Shown one piece after another: positions 1 to 14,400 of a stretch of DNA of 64,000 bases. The DNA lies in assembly GCF_002234675.1 (NCBI RefSeq), contig NC_019866.2, positions 8,089,261 through 8,153,260 on the forward strand, written 5' to 3'. A program made the position numbers and the translations under genes. The notes under the pieces are model-generated. The model was not told where the DNA came from. It ran no database searches and saw nothing but the letters and a program-made list of their open reading frames with translations. Origin of the DNA: Oryzias latipes. Taxonomy: Eukaryota > Chordata > Actinopteri > Beloniformes > Adrianichthyidae. Numbering within the stretch: position 1 is the stretch's first letter; each line of letters opens with the position of its first letter.

Positions 1-1965
1 AAAACAGAAATCTGAACCAAAAAAAGCACATTGTATGACCACTGTCCACTCTTTTTTTTTTAAAATTGTTCCTGTTCTTTTATTTTGTCAGTTTTGAACA
101 AAATTATAATAATGTTTCCCTATAAAGATATGAAATGTGAAATATTGTCAAATACATTTAAGAAGTTACTTATTCTGTCTTTCTGCAATCATATATATGT
201 TACATGAAAGTAACAGCTTCTACTGTGTACACAATGGAGCATCCAATAAAGCTTTTAAAAGCAAACTAATGTCAAAATTCAGGACACGCATTTCAGAGAA
301 GCTGAAGAAGAGAAAGATAAATTTGTTTTCCAAGAGAAATCTTCATGTGGGACGGCAGCGCTTTCAAATGGTTGTAGGGACCTGCACCCCGGATGCTGAA
401 CTGAGGGTCAACAGGTCAACTTCAGAAACAAAATCTTTAAAACGACTCAGTCCATAATTGTGACTCATATTTGTAGAGCTTTACCATCAAACACTCAAGC
501 CAACCAAGTGGGAGGAGCCATCTTTCCAGCTTGCCAAAGGGAGATGAATGGATAATTTTAATATAATTATTTACATTGTTTCCATTTTAGCTTTTGTATA
601 AATTATGTTGTGTGTAATTCTTTCTTTTTCCTCTAAAGGAGGTGACCTCCACGTGCCTTCATGATTGTAAAGTGGTTTGGTCAGACACTGCTGTAAAAGT
701 TCCAGGTTGTGTTTGGTTTCAAGGTTAGTTTGTGTCAGTGAATTGTTCTGTTCAGTTAGTAAAGTTAAAGTTCGGCCTGATTAATTTCTGTTTATCTTAA
801 AACAGAAATAATTCTGTTTTAAACAGCCAGCTTTGCATGTTTTTGTTAAAATGTGTTGATTTTGACTTAGTTTTATTATATAAATGTTTGGCTATGATGC
901 ATAATTAGAAACTGATATAGTAAATCATTTTCTGTGGTTTTCCTTTTATCCACTTGGTCCATTGCATTTCCTGTTTTTAGCTCAATAATTGAACTAACTT
1001 GAAGCCTTTGAGCCATGACATTCTAGGTTTTTTGTGTGCGTCTCATTGTTTGGAGGAGCCGTCACTTCCCAGACCTGCTGTCTAAGCTGGTGAGGATAAG
1101 ATGATCAAGGCCAGATGATGATGTTTTGATTGATCAGTGTGAAAAAACTTAAAAGGCATGGATTGGTGGCAGTCTAATTTTGTTCAGCGTTGTAAACCAT
1201 TATTCCATGTTATTGAGTTTTTTATTGAGCTTTTGCAGAAAGCTTGTTTTGGGCACCGTCATTTGTTCCCTTTGTTTTAGTGTATGCCTTTGGTTCTTAT
1301 TTTTGTCTTCTTTTTTTTTCTTTTTTTACATCCCACTGTGAGCTTCGGTTTGAAACACTAATCTAACATTCCAGCCCAATCAAGCATTGAAATAACAAGC
1401 ACTTATACAGAATTTTTTCAAACGTTTTATTACAGATTGAAGTGACATTTGAGAAACATTTCGCAAGAAACTACAATATATGCTAAACACATTAAAAATT
1501 CTGGGAAAAGAAATATTTATGTGGGGCAGCAAAGATGTCACCAGTGCCAACAAAGCTGTTGTGAATTTTTAAACCAGTATTTCTTATTTAGTTTAGATTA
1601 AAATGCATTAAGAACAAAGACTATAGCTGATAGTGAAATACCAGTGAGGTAATGTAAATGTGCTCCAGAGGCTTTACATAGAAGTGGTTCAAACATTAAA
1701 GATGTAAATATGTAGCAATAACCATTACCAGTTTAATTTTGTGAGTAGTTACAATGTAATGTCACTTATTGGTGGGTTTCTGGTAATTAAAAAATGAATA
1801 TAAAATGACAACAATGTAAGAAAAATATACATAAAGTTAATGAGTATCAGGCAGAAAGGGGGATTATTGTTATATGTGTCAAAACCAATAATATATCCAT
1901 CAGTTAAATATGGTTCCACTCTGTAAAAACCTGAATTTATATTTGTGTCCTTTTACCTTTAAGCT
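1..1965. other. no gene recognised
   Basis: AT-rich DNA with several T runs. A 106-codon frame at 137-457 (plus) resembles no family I know and lacks splice context. It lies downstream of the shisa9 3' end. I see nothing else. Confidence 0.5.
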
Positions 1966-2569
1966 TTAGGCTCGGTTTATACTTCATAGCAATTTCTAAT
2001 CGCTAGGCTCAATGGTTGCAAAGCCATCAGAAGGAAATCGCCCAAATAATTGCAAAATGTAAAACAAGCTGATGACATCATTCACGATTGGAACTTTACA
2101 GCACTAAGACAATTGAGTGCATTTCGCACCATTTAATCTTTACTTATTTCGATTGATCAGAAGACATAATGGTGAAGCAAACTCTATCCGTCCAGAAAAT
2201 TGCAGGTTCCAGTTCCCAGGATTTTGAAGACATTATTTAAATGCAAGAGGTTAGACATTATTTCATTCTGACTTAGTTCCAAAAAAAAACATGAGACTTT
2301 CAATGCATATTTACTTTCTAATGCAACCATAACTTTATCTATTTTTGATCAAGATATAGAGCAGGTGCCAAATCATTTCAAATATAACTTCTTTTTAAAG
2401 CAAAGTCATTTAGTATCTTGAAGCTTGAAGCTTTTATAATATAAAAGAAAATGATGAACTACTTACTTTGTCTTACTTTTTATTAAGAATCTTCAGGACG
2501 AAATAAACAAGCTTTATATTTAAAATAGATGCTTAAACCAGCTGGAGATAACTCAAAGATGCCTTGAGT

Positions 2570-2625
2570 TATATATATGTATATATGTATGTATGTATAT
2601 ATATATATATATATATACATTTATA
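2570..2625. repeat. AT/ATGT microsatellite
   Basis: Alternating TATATATG and GTATGTAT units run into a long TA tract beside the LINE fragment. Confidence 0.9.
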
Positions 2626-2639
2626 TAAAAACAACGCCC

Positions 2640-3110
2640 CTCTAACCCTTCCACGGGTGGTTTCTCCTCCAAGCTCGGGTCCTCTACCAGAGGCCTGGGA
2701 GCTTGAGGGTCCTGTGCAGTTTCTCTGTTGTTCCTAGCACTGCGCTTTTCTGGACTGAGAAGCTGAGGTCTTTCCAGGGATCTGTTGTAGCCACTCCTCC
2801 AGCTTTTGGGTTACTGCCCCGAGTGCTCCAATTACCACAGGCATCACTGTCACGTTCACTTTCCATGCTTTCTCCAGTTCTTCTCTGAGTCCCTGGTATT
2901 TCTCCAGTTTCTCATGTTCCTTCTTCCTGATGTTCCCATTGCTTGGCACTGCCACATCCATCACAATGGCTTTCATCTGTTCTTTATCCACCACTACAAT
3001 GTCTGGTTGGTTCGCCATTACCATCCTATCGGTCTGGATCTGGAAGTCCCACAGGATCTTTGATCTGCTTTTCTACCACCTTCGGAGGTGTTTCCCATTA
3101 TGACTTTAAT
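2640..3110 (-). mobile_element. LINE reverse-transcriptase 3' fragment
   Basis: The minus strand encodes NQPDIVVVDKEQMKAIVMDV, then NIRKKEHEKLEKYQGL and VVIGALGAVTQKLEEWLQQI, and in a second frame QKSAVLGTTEKLHRTLKLPG. I recognise this as the C-terminal tail of a non-LTR retrotransposon ORF common in fish genomes. It is 5'-truncated and frame-shifted between the two parts. Microsatellites flank it on both sides. Confidence 0.75.
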
Positions 3111-3133
3111 AAGACGGAACAAGACAGAAATTT

Positions 3134-3180
3134 ATATATATATACACACACATATATATACATATATATATGTATATATC
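3134..3180. repeat. TA/CA microsatellite
   Basis: Tract of TATATA, ACACAC and CATATATATA units on the other side of the LINE fragment. Confidence 0.9.
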
Positions 3181-3354
3181 AAACCACTGGAACCCTGCAT
3201 CAACATTATAAGCGCCACTTAGAAGTTCGTTGCAGTTATCGCGGACAGTCGCAAGCGACACCGGTCAACCTTAGCATGAACTAAACCGCACAAATGCGAT
3301 GGGGACACAATATGATGTGATGGCCGATCGCTCTGAAGTATAAACCGGGCATTA

Positions 3355-4756
3355 GGCAACACTTATAAAGCTTCAACAGATAAACAATAGTCAACTGTCA
3401 TCATTTATAACAATTATTGTGAGTGAGCACTTTTTAACTTAGATATTCAGAAGTTATACAGGTGTCTGCAGTAATTGGTGATGTGTTTTATTGCAGGCTG
3501 CATTATAGATGAATGCCTTGACAATTACATGTGAATAAAGGCACCATTGCACCAACACAACACAATATTATCACTCAGCTATTGAACATCTGGTTATGTG
3601 TAGTGTCTATTAGTTATCACTTATTCCTATCAGAAATCAAACATTTTCTTTGGAAACAGAGCATAATATCCCTAAAAATTGGCATTACATTCATATTTTT
3701 AAATGGACATTATTTTATAATTGACATTTTAGTTTTTGTTGATCTACAATTGAAATTATGAGAATTAAGTTCTACTTTAATAAACATTTGTACAATTTCC
3801 AACTTCTGACATTTCACTTAACACAACAACTGGTGTATGAGTGGAGTCAATATTAGTCTTTAGTATATGAATGTTTTCTGGCATTTTTTTAACATAATCT
3901 GACATTTTAATAATATGGAATGAAACACAGGCAACTTTGACAATTAATATCTGCTTTCAGTTACAAGTGCCAGCAGAAATTACAGAGCAGGCATGGATTG
4001 CATAACTCCTTTGATCCATAGTGATAATTGTGTGACATCTTGTGTAACATTTCAACACTGTGGTTTGTTAGTTTGTGGATTACATTAAACAGAAAATCTT
4101 CCAAACTGTCATCTCAAAACTTGAGTATTGACATAGTTTTAGTTACTCTTGACATTTGAATGTCATCTAAAGCCTTAGTCACCACTGCCCTTATGGGTGG
4201 ATACAAGCTGTCTGCAAGCAAAAAAAGGGGCAAACCAGTACAGGGCGTGCAGGTGACCCATGCAAAATAGCAAGGTCGTTAACCGTTTGGACAGCCAGTA
4301 GGGGGAAAATGTTCATGCACATTTTTTCTACAAGCATGCTGTGAGCAACTGGTCACAGCGAAAAAAGACAACATGCTACTGAAAAGCAATGGGGAAGTAG
4401 GTGAGACGGCGTACAGGCGTGTCTGTACAGGCATGTCTGTAAGAAACATTATTGACTCATTATTTTTAATCCAACCAAGTCCTGCACATTGAACAAGGAG
4501 CTCGTTAGTGCCTTTCAAGTAATAAGTGCGTGCTTCTTGCAGGGCAGCCTGATTGTTAAAAATGAGGACATTAGTGTGGTTTGTGTTGGCGTCCTATGGG
4601 CACTTGCGTATCAAGTCCTCACCCAGTGCATGTGGCATTTGTGCGGGATCAATTGTGCAATTTACATTAAAATGCTTCACAATACACTTACCACAAGTTT
4701 TCATTCGACCTCTTGAGGTGCCTGTATGATCCACAAGGAAACTGAAAGACACACCT
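3355..4756. other. no gene recognised, repeat-like second half
   Basis: The first part is plain AT-rich DNA. From about 4180 the base composition becomes more even and the sequence looks like an old repeat, but I found no terminal repeats or known protein. Confidence 0.4.
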
Positions 4757-4760
4757 TTAA

Positions 4761-5271
4761 AGACTCACTCCAAGGAAAAAAAATTTTTAACATATTTTTG
4801 GGGCATAAGCTTAAAATAGCTTTTCTGAGTGGTTCTTTATTCAAAAATGTTGTCTGGAAAAGCTTGTGTGATGTTGAAACTACATTCGTTAGGCCACAAG
4901 CTCTCTGCTCCGCTCCATTCTGATGTATCAGAGAAACAAATCAATGTGTGTCTTTGTTTACCTTGTCCGAACTGGCATCTGGTTCAAAACTGTACGTCTG
5001 GATAGCTTCTATATTGCTCGCCATTTTTGTTGCACCGGTAATGTTATGTTGGGGGTGTGAGGGGCTATAAGCTAGTGGGAGAGCGTGTAAACAGATGGAT
5101 GATGGTAAGTGACGGCAGGCTTACTCCACACCAGAAGTTCTGGCCACAACTCAGAGACAAATTTTTAATCAACTACTGCCGCTCTGCAGAAAATGTGTCC
5201 CAAAAACTAACGCAGGTTTTCGATTTGGAAAAAGAAAAAAACTGCATCGTCATGATGATCGGAGTGGGTCT
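4761..5271. mobile_element. TTAA-flanked MITE, copy 1
   Basis: Inverted ends AGACTCACTCC and GGAGTGGGTCT are flanked by TTAA on both sides (4757-4760 and 5272-5275). The interior (GCTCCGCTCCATTCTGATG) is shared with the copies near 22.2 kb and 62.4 kb. It has no coding capacity. It lies about 210 bases past the shisa9 stop codon and may be part of that 3' UTR. Confidence 0.75.
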
Positions 5272-5482
5272 TTAAGAGGCAGCTGCTACTCTCTATCACC
5301 CTCCAAGGACCTGGACAACCTAAAAACCTGCATCACTCATACAGATAGATGCATATGACTAAGGCTTTAAATGTTTACCGATTCCTCGTAGAAACCACCC
5401 AGACCTTTGTTTGTGTTTCTTGTTCTGCAACACAAAGCCACCAGTTCATGTCTTTTAATGCAAACTCATGTGGTGCACTTCC

Positions 5483-8400
5483 TCATACTGTCACTTCTGT
5501 CTTGCTGTTGGTCACAAAGTATGGTTGTGGAGGCATGTAGCGGGAGTTGTGCAACTCTTTTTCAATTGTACTGAGATTTTTGGGGCCGTAACTCTGTCGG
5601 TGGCCCAGTGTGTCTTTGCTCTGCCATGGTCTCAGCGCTCCTGGGCTTGCTGCCGAGATGGAGCTGTAGTACAGAGACTGGGTGCTGTAGCTCCGGGGGC
5701 CCCTGCTGTTCTGTCCATCCTGTTTCATAGACTTCTGTCTGGGTGGGCTGTAGGGGTTAGTCAGCTCTGGCTCCATATCCACCTCCTCCATTGGAAGGCT
5801 GCTCGTGGTCGTCATCTCAAATGGTTGCTGCCGGCTGCTTTGGTAGCCTTCTCCCGCTTTCTCTGCTAACACAACAAAATTAAGCATTTTAGAAGTTCCA
5901 GCCTTCTAAAATACTTTTTAATTATTATAAAATATGCCATTTGCACGTACTCAAAAATGTCAATTGCAATACTTGTATTTCAAACTGATATTATTACTCT
6001 TATTTATTATTAGGCTATTTATTTTCAAAACTTTTTGACATTTTTAATGTAAAATTTATATCATGCGTAGATAATTTGGGATAATTTATAAAAAAGTCTA
6101 TTTTTAGTTTATATATTTATTTAGAGCAAGAATCCAATAAATGTAACAAACAGTTTCACGTTATAAAAAAAAATTACAAGACTGAAACATGAATAACTTG
6201 CTGTTATTAAGATTAGTAATGTGGATAATGTATGCATAAAAAACAAATACAAAAGTTTAGTAAGATAAATATTGCAAGAAAAAACTATTTTTTCAGTTTA
6301 TGTAAAGAAAAGAACACTCAGAGAAGCATTATTTCAAAATATGCTCTAAAAGAAGTAAAAAGGTATTCAAATGGTCACCTGAGTAAAAGCAAATTTAAAA
6401 AAAAGATAATAAAACAAAAATTCAAGATACCTTCTGTTTTTAACAACTATTTTATTGTCATTTTTTTTTATTATTCTGCAACGTCTGTTAATTTTAAATA
6501 TAGTTTGAACCAAACTGAACAGGCTGAGTCTTTTTGCTAAGACTGTTTGGTGTAAAATGATTTGGGGTGCACATTATTTGCTTTTTTCTTTTTGTGAGGA
6601 TTGTGCTCCTGGATTTGATTTTGTCAGTTATGTTTCTTGGTTCTGGTCATGTTCTGTTCAGTCAGTCACACCAGGTTGAGGTTAATGACAATCCACAGCT
6701 GTCTTCATTTCTGTAATTACTCTCAGTGTATTAAAGTATATTTGAGTTCTTCCATGTCAGATCATTTGCGCCGTCACCTTTTTGTTTCCCCCCATGGTTT
6801 TTGTCTTGTTTATTTATTAAATGTTGAAGTTTATCCCATCAAGCCTGGTCTCTTGGATTGTGGGTTTTACCATCACTTCCTGACATTTCCTGGCCTTCTT
6901 TTATATTTTCTTTTTCAAATATTAACATAGTTTTGCACCTTAAACTCTTAATGCACGTCAGCCTTTGCAGTTTTATCCTCATTTTTGATTGTATCTCTAA
7001 TTTCCATGACCTCACTTATTAGTATTTGGATTGCTCCTAATTGCACATTGTCCCAGATGTCTACTAATAAGATTTACTCCATCTACATTTTCCCTAAAGA
7101 ACACTTTGCTTGATGGTCCTTCAGAAAATTAGCTGTGCTGTTTGAGTGAGCCACAGACCTCTAGACTTGATGCGATAAAAATGAACATTGTGATGACGTT
7201 TATCTGTTCCAGACCACTTTGTCAAAATACAGCAAAGAGATTCAGATAAAACTGATGAAAACAGCTAAATAAACACATTTTGCAACTTTTAATAATACGT
7301 TTTTTTGAATATTAATTCCCTAGTATTGCATTCAGATGCATCAAATCTGAAAAGGACATAGGACGGCGTTTTGTTGTTTTTTTTCAGTTGACTTTAACTG
7401 TCATCGCTGGCTGTCACAGTTATTTTAATATCTGCAGAAATCCCTTAAGGACTCATTCTGACTGATCACAGCCTGTTACTATACATCATAAATAGTTAGA
7501 TAAAGCATTTTTTTACACATTCTCTGACAGCGCAAGCATTTATTTTTGTCCCGTTAACGACAACGCCAAAAGGGCGACAGAAATAATTTAGTACTGTGAT
7601 GTTCAATTCTTATATGGCACTTGTTCTTTTTAAAACATGTTTTTTGGGTGCAGGCTTATATTTTTAAATTAGAAAAGGGAGAATAACAAATTAGGCTTGC
7701 TTCTATAATTAATTTTTGCTCTCCTGATGGCATAAAGGGATTAAGTCTGCAAGGCAAAAGCTTGATGGAGTTTCAAGTAAACCGTGTTTCAAGAAAAAAA
7801 AAAGGCTGACTTCACTATTAGCTCCTATACTGGCTGAATATTTTAAAGTATTTTTACACAGAAACAACATTTTTGGCTTCCAGAGCAAAAATGTAATTTC
7901 AACTTCTCATAAACACAGTTTCCTCATGAAAAATGTATCTTTATTCAATAAATATTGTGAATTTGAACAGTTTCTTTTGCTTTATTCAGATACCTCCGGA
8001 TGAACAGCTGCTCACCTACAGTCTTGAGGGTGGTGTACTTGTTGAGGTCTTTAAGGGGCGTCTGTTGCTCATATGGGCTGGTGATCTGTCCCACTGCTGG
8101 ATATGGCTGACTTATCAAAGTTGGTGATTGAGCCACGTTGTTCATCTGGTTACTGTCTAAAAAAAAAAAGGAACACAAATAAGAAATACATCATATTTAA
8201 AACAAGTAGAGCAAAAAAGTATTTAGTCAGCCACCAATTGTGTAAGTTCTCCCACTTGAGAGAGGCCTGTAATTTTCATCATAGATAAACCAACTATAAG
8301 AGACAAAATGAGAGAGAAAAAAATTCCAGAAAATCACACTGTCTGATTTTTAAAGAATTTATTTTCAAATTATGATGGAAAATAGGTATTTGCTCACCTA

Positions 8401-11400
8401 CAAACAAGCAAGATTTCTGGCTCTCACAGACCTGTAACTTCTTCTGTAAGAGGATCCTCTGTCCTCTACTCGTTACCTGTATTAATGGCACCTGTTTGAA
8501 CTCGTTATCTATATAAAATACACCTGAAAAAACATCAAACGGTCACACTCCAAACTCCACTATGGCCAAGACCAAAGAGCTGTCTAAGGACCCCAGAAAC
8601 ACAATTGCTGACCTGCACCAGGCTGGGAAGACTGAATCTGCTATAGGTAAGCAGCTTTGTGTGAAGAAATCAACTGTGGAAGCAATTATTAGGAAATGGA
8701 AGACATACAAGACCACTGACAATCTCCCTCCATCTGGGGCTCCCAGCAAGATCACACCCAGCGGGGTCAAAGTGATCACAAGAACAGTGAGCAAAAATCT
8801 CAGAACCACACAGGGGGACCTAGTGAATGACCTGCAGAGAGCTGGGACCAAGGTAACAAAGGCTACCATCAGTAACACACTACACCACCAGGGACTCAGA
8901 TCCTGCAGTGCCAGACGTGTCCCCCTGCTAAAGCCAGTACATGTGCAGGTCCGTCTAAAGTTTGCTAGAGAGCATTTGAATGATCCAGAAGAGGATTGGG
9001 AGAATGTCCTATGGTCAGATGAAAGGGAGTAGAAAGTTCATGTTGCCCAGATACAGCCCCAAAACATCACTGCTCTAGAGGAGATCTGAATGGAGGAATG
9101 GGCCAAAATACTAGCAATAGTTTGTGAAAAACCTCGTGAAGACTTACAGAAAACATTTGACATTTGTTATTGCTAACAAATGGTATATAGCAAAGTATTG
9201 TGTTAAACTTTTGTTATTGACCAAATAGTTATTTTCCACCATAATTTACAAATAAACTCTTTCAAAATCATGTGATTTTCTGGATTTGTTTTTTTCATTT
9301 TGTCTCTCATAGTTGAGGTATACCTATGATAAGAATTACAGGCCTCTCTCATCTTTTCAAATGGGAGAATTTGCACAATTGTCGGCTGAATAAAAAATAC
9401 TTTTCTTTGCCCTACAATAAGTTTTCCACCTTTCCATATTACAAAAAAAAAAAAAATCATTCCTTAAGGTAAATGTGGTGAGGATTTTCTGCTTTGGCTG
9501 CAGCAATGTCTAAAAGGTGAGGACCATGTAAAGGCCTTCTGATAAGCTCCCCCAAAAACAATTGAACCCCAAAAAGAAACTATTTTTTAGGTTTTTTGAT
9601 TGTTTAGCTTAGTTTAGCTTAGTTTGAGAAGGACTGAAATCTTCTGATTGTGACACTAAAATCACATTTGTACGGTAGCCCGGAAGTGCAATCACTCAAT
9701 AGAAAAAACGTATTAAAAATCAGAATGACAATTAAAAAATAAAAAAAATAAAAATTTAAAAATAACATTACATTTTAGAAATCTAAGCAAAATACTGGAA
9801 ACTTAAACACAATTAAAAAAAAAACATTCCAGAACATTTCATCTGAAGCATTTTAGAAAACATAATTAACTTCCAGAAAAAGGAAAATGAAATGTTAAAA
9901 AAATGCAACAAAAGAAAAAACCAGAAAAGGAAAGTACTGTGGGACATCGCTGATTGAACGATGACCTTTGCTCATCATTTCAACCTAAAGTTATTTGGTA
10001 CAAAGTAATACTGGATATGCTCCATACTAATCCTTAAACTTTTATTAGTATGCGGACATTGTGCAATAGATGCGATAGAAGAATAACGTCATCCAATCAG
10101 CGACATCCCATTCATAGTCCCAACTTTGTCTGGTTTTCCATTGTGTTTCTTTTGGTTTCCAAAATGTGTGATTTTTATTTTGTTTCTTTTTTTTCGTAAT
10201 TGTGTTTTGGTTTCTGGATTTTTTTTAATTTTTTTTTTTTAAATCTTGTTTATTATTATTATTCTTTTTCGCTTTCTTAATTGCTACTATGATCTTTACT
10301 ATGTTTTTTTATTGAGAGATTTGTTGGTGTGTGATTTGCACTTCAGGGCCACCGTACATTTGATATGTATTTGGCTTAAGTAGTTAAGTTATTGTAGCAG
10401 GCACGTCCACAAACTGGCAAGTTTTTTTTTTTATTCTTTCGATTCGTGTTGCTGCATGAAATTAAAAACATGCACCTGTTTCACCAAATCAGAAGCTCAG
10501 TGGCCTGGAAGCTCAGTGGCCTGGGCAGAAGAAGTCTGCGGTTTGATGGTGCTCCAACAGTGTCATAGAGTTATGATGAAGATGATCAGATATGGGCCCT
10601 TACTAGAGGCATTATTGGGGGTTATCACAACCCCACAACCAGACTTAGTCAAATATGGTTGTTGTTTTTAGATTTTGTCTTCCTTAAAACAAATTCAAAG
10701 TGTACAATTTTGACAAAATATGCTTTAATGGGAGCAATAATCATCTGCTTGTATGTTTGTTTGACTCTTAATTCCCTCAGAATGAATTACCGTGTCTTGC
10801 AAAAAAAAAAAAGAGCGTTTTGTGGCTTGATAGTGTTACACCCCCTAAAGGCTTTTTTGGTGACCCAGCTGGAAAATCATGGCTGCTCTTTGTGCCACTG
10901 AACTAATCCCAAAGTAGACATCTGGTAAATTGAAGGGTGCACAGCAAATAGATGGGCCCCAGCCTATTGACACGTCAGAGGGAACAGATGTTCCATGTTG
11001 CTTAGTTTAAAGAAAATTAGATGAGCAAATCAATTTATGTGATGTAACTTGAGGACGATTTTGTGCACATTTTTAAAAATGTTTTGTAGGATTTTGTTTG
11101 CTCTTTGTAAAGTATTTTGAGACAACCTTGGTTGTAAGGTTGATAAATATTAATCGCGCTTTATAAATGTTCAAAATTGAACTTTTTTTTTCGAGAAAAG
11201 TGATTATCCATCTTTTACACTCACCCCTCATCCCTCCGACTCGGTAATTATACCATTGAAACCATCAAAATCTTTGTGTATTTGGGCTCCACAGTGACCT
11301 AAAGCCAGTGATCCTTTGTAGAAAAGATTTGGCAGGATCAGTCTTGCAGTCTCTCTGGAAACAACCACTCTGGCGGCATCAAACAATCTCCTGTAAGCTT

Positions 11401-14400
11401 CGGGTTTACAACTTGCCAGTACTCTTCATCCTGCTGTATGGCTCATAGACGTGGCCTCTAAACAAGACCTTGGCAGCAAAAATAGATGGATTTACTTGGA
11501 GAGCTCTCAGAACCATTGAGAACATCAAATGGGCCCAGCATCTCATGGTGCTAAGAGCATGCAACATGGTAGCCTAGAGTGTCTTGCCTGGCTGGGCAGG
11601 ACCCACTGGTCCACCTGGTCAGCTTCATGTATGGAGAAAGGAGCAGTCCCCTAGCAAGAGATGATGATCCAATCAACTGAGGAGTAGTCTTGGTTGAATT
11701 AGCCCCTTATTTAGGATGAATGACCAGGAAGTTCGTGGGAAAGTTGTTTCAGCCCTAAGTCCAATGATGGTATTATCCACCTTTCTCACCCAACCGTTTC
11801 ATTCTCTTTCTGGGTTTTAATCAAAAATATTTACATAAATTCAAGCTGTTGAAATTAAAAACATTATTGTTGAGGCAAAACCATTTAAATGTTGGAGTTT
11901 CATCTTCACTATCTGGTCAACTGGTCAAAGGTTCACTAGAAACAGATGTGATTTGATTAGGTGCCATCATATTAGTTTCTTATAGGAAAACCGAAAACCT
12001 CTCAAGGCTGATAGGAGTCTAAAATCAGCTGTTGATTCAAGTTGGTGTCGGTCGATGGAGGAGCAAGGATGCTGCCTGTTGAACAGCAGCTGCTGGGTCC
12101 CTATATATTAAAGACAAGCATCAAATCTATCTGTGTTCAATTTCTGGTCATTTTTTTAAGCTTATTGACCTGTTTCCATTTCACAGTAAGTAGGCCACGA
12201 ACACAGGCCCTCCATGAGAGTGATCTTATTTAAGTTGACTGTAAAATCTTATCCAGTCATAGTTGCTGTTTATCAGCAATCACACTGTTTGTGGAGTTGT
12301 ACCTGAAGTCCAGGATGTTCTTGTCTGGTGGGACAAAAACATCACTTCACACCAATTGGTTTATTTCTCTGTGGTTCCCATTTCAGGATTTTACTATTTT
12401 GAGCCTTTTGTCTGAAAAAAAGACCTGTTTTGTTCAACAAAATATTATTTTTGCTAAACTGAATTGTCCGCCTCAACCTGACTTGTTCTCTGTAAAAATG
12501 TTTGATTTTCCTTTTTTTCTCATTTCAAAAATTGTAATGACAGTGTCATTAGACCAAAGGCTAGGAGTCCCGTAGGAGCTCTAAAAACTGCGAATGTCAC
12601 CAAAACCATGCCTGTTACACAGTTTGATGCTGTGAAAAACATAGAATCAAAGCAAATAGGAGCAATGTCTCCATATATAATGAGAATGATTTTTTTTCTA
12701 TTTTCTATTAATAATACTTTTGTGTGAAATCTGCACCAAAGCTTTTTTTTAAACAAGGTTTCAGGACCATCATGTATGGGTTCTGACTCTGACAGAATAA
12801 TCACCATTTTCCAGAGGCGTGTTAACAAACGTGTTAACATTTCATTTTGATTTCTGGCATTTACTTTTGCTTTACGAAACATTTCGTTTTTGTTTTGGCT
12901 AATTTTTTTGGAATTGTGTTTGGGTGTCTGGAATTTTGTTTTGATTTCTAAAATGTAGTGTTATTTTTTTTTTACCATTTTTTTTTTCCATTGTGAACAT
13001 TGCAATGTTTTCGTGATTAGTGGTTTGTTGGTGGAATTTGCACTTCAGGGCCATCGTATGAGACAGCTTGATGTGCAGCAAACTAAATTCATATATAGCA
13101 TATATAAATATGTACAGTTTAAATTTTCCTGTAGGTGTAAATTAAGATGCCTTTTGACAAGCTAAAAAAAAAGCATCAAGTCATTTAACATAGAAGCTGG
13201 AACTATTAGTGAATTAAAGGTAAAATACCAACAATATTGGTTTTTAGCCAAACACCATCATGAAAACTGCCCTTTCTGGTCACTGTTCTCAAAACGTATG
13301 TAGAAAAAAATGTGAATTACGTTAATTTTAAATATCACTGAAACAAACAGAGGCAAACTGAGAAAACCAAACCTAATTTGCAACTTTTTTCCCCCATAGT
13401 TCCTATTTTAACAGTTTATCCAACTTTTACTAATTTTACTTTTTTCACGCCTTTTTTTTTAGCAATTGAAACACATGACTTGCCTCATGTCAAGCCCTCT
13501 GTGAAAATCATCTGTGAAAATGCAAAATGTGTGGATGCCATTAAAAATATTCCATATTTTGGTCCAAGAGAAAATAACTTTTAGTGGGAATGAAAATGAA
13601 AGAGAAAAATACAAAAGAAGCAGACTGTTAGACTCTGACAGCCAACAGCTGAGAAACAAAGATGAGCCTTGAGTGCTTTGAACCCTCTGCAGTGTGTAGT
13701 GGTTATTACAGAGACATGGCATGCCACTACATCATGACAGATTGATATGAAGCAACAAAGATATTTAGACGCCTTTTTTAACCTTTCAGGGATGGCAGTC
13801 AAGAAGACAGCCGCCACCATTGCGCTGCTCCAACTCAATGAAACCCAATCCTTCCCACACATCTGTGTCCTGCTGCACTTCCAAGATCAAGGTCACAAAC
13901 CCTGACATAAAATATGCAGCTCTTTTGGCCTTGGTATTCCATGGTCGTAGTTTACATGAGTGGGAAATGTTGTCCAAGGAGTAAAAGCAGCTACCGGTAT
14001 GTTCTATTTTCAAAATCAATTTATGTTACCATTTTATACAGACATGAGGACAAAGAAGGAGCTTGCAAAAATATGTTCACTAAGTGTACCTGGAGAACCA
14101 TAACACTAACTGCAGACAGACGAACTTTTGCAAAATAAGAGCTCTGAGGATATACACTTATTCTAAAAAAAATTTCTTGAGTATAAACATCTTTCTGTTC
14201 ACAAAAAGGGTTTTTATAATCAGAATTAAGTCTGAGAGCATTTGAAAAAAGGCTGTTGCCAACATTGATTTAAGCCTGAAAATAGCCTGTAGACATTGAA
14301 ATGCAATTTCCATCAAACCACATATTTGTGTTTCTCTTTAGAATAAATGACTGAAAAAAACAAAGAAACTGCTCCATAATGTGGCAAAAATGCTAAAAGT

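Larger units (their letters stand above)
1969..3351. mobile_element. non-autonomous Harbinger-like DNA transposon with a LINE fragment inside
   Basis: The ends are inverted repeats: GGCTCGGTTTATACTTCA at 1969 and the reverse complement of a TGCCCGGTTTATACTTCA-type end at 3351. TTA lies directly outside both (1966-1968 and 3352-3354), as expected for the three-base target duplication of PIF/Harbinger elements. There is no transposase frame. The interior contains AT dinucleotide tracts and a LINE piece, so the original element was shorter. Confidence 0.65.

Noticed and set aside
137-457. 106-codon ORF at the left edge
   Set aside because: Basic, low-complexity product with no family likeness, no splice context and AT-rich codons; most likely chance.
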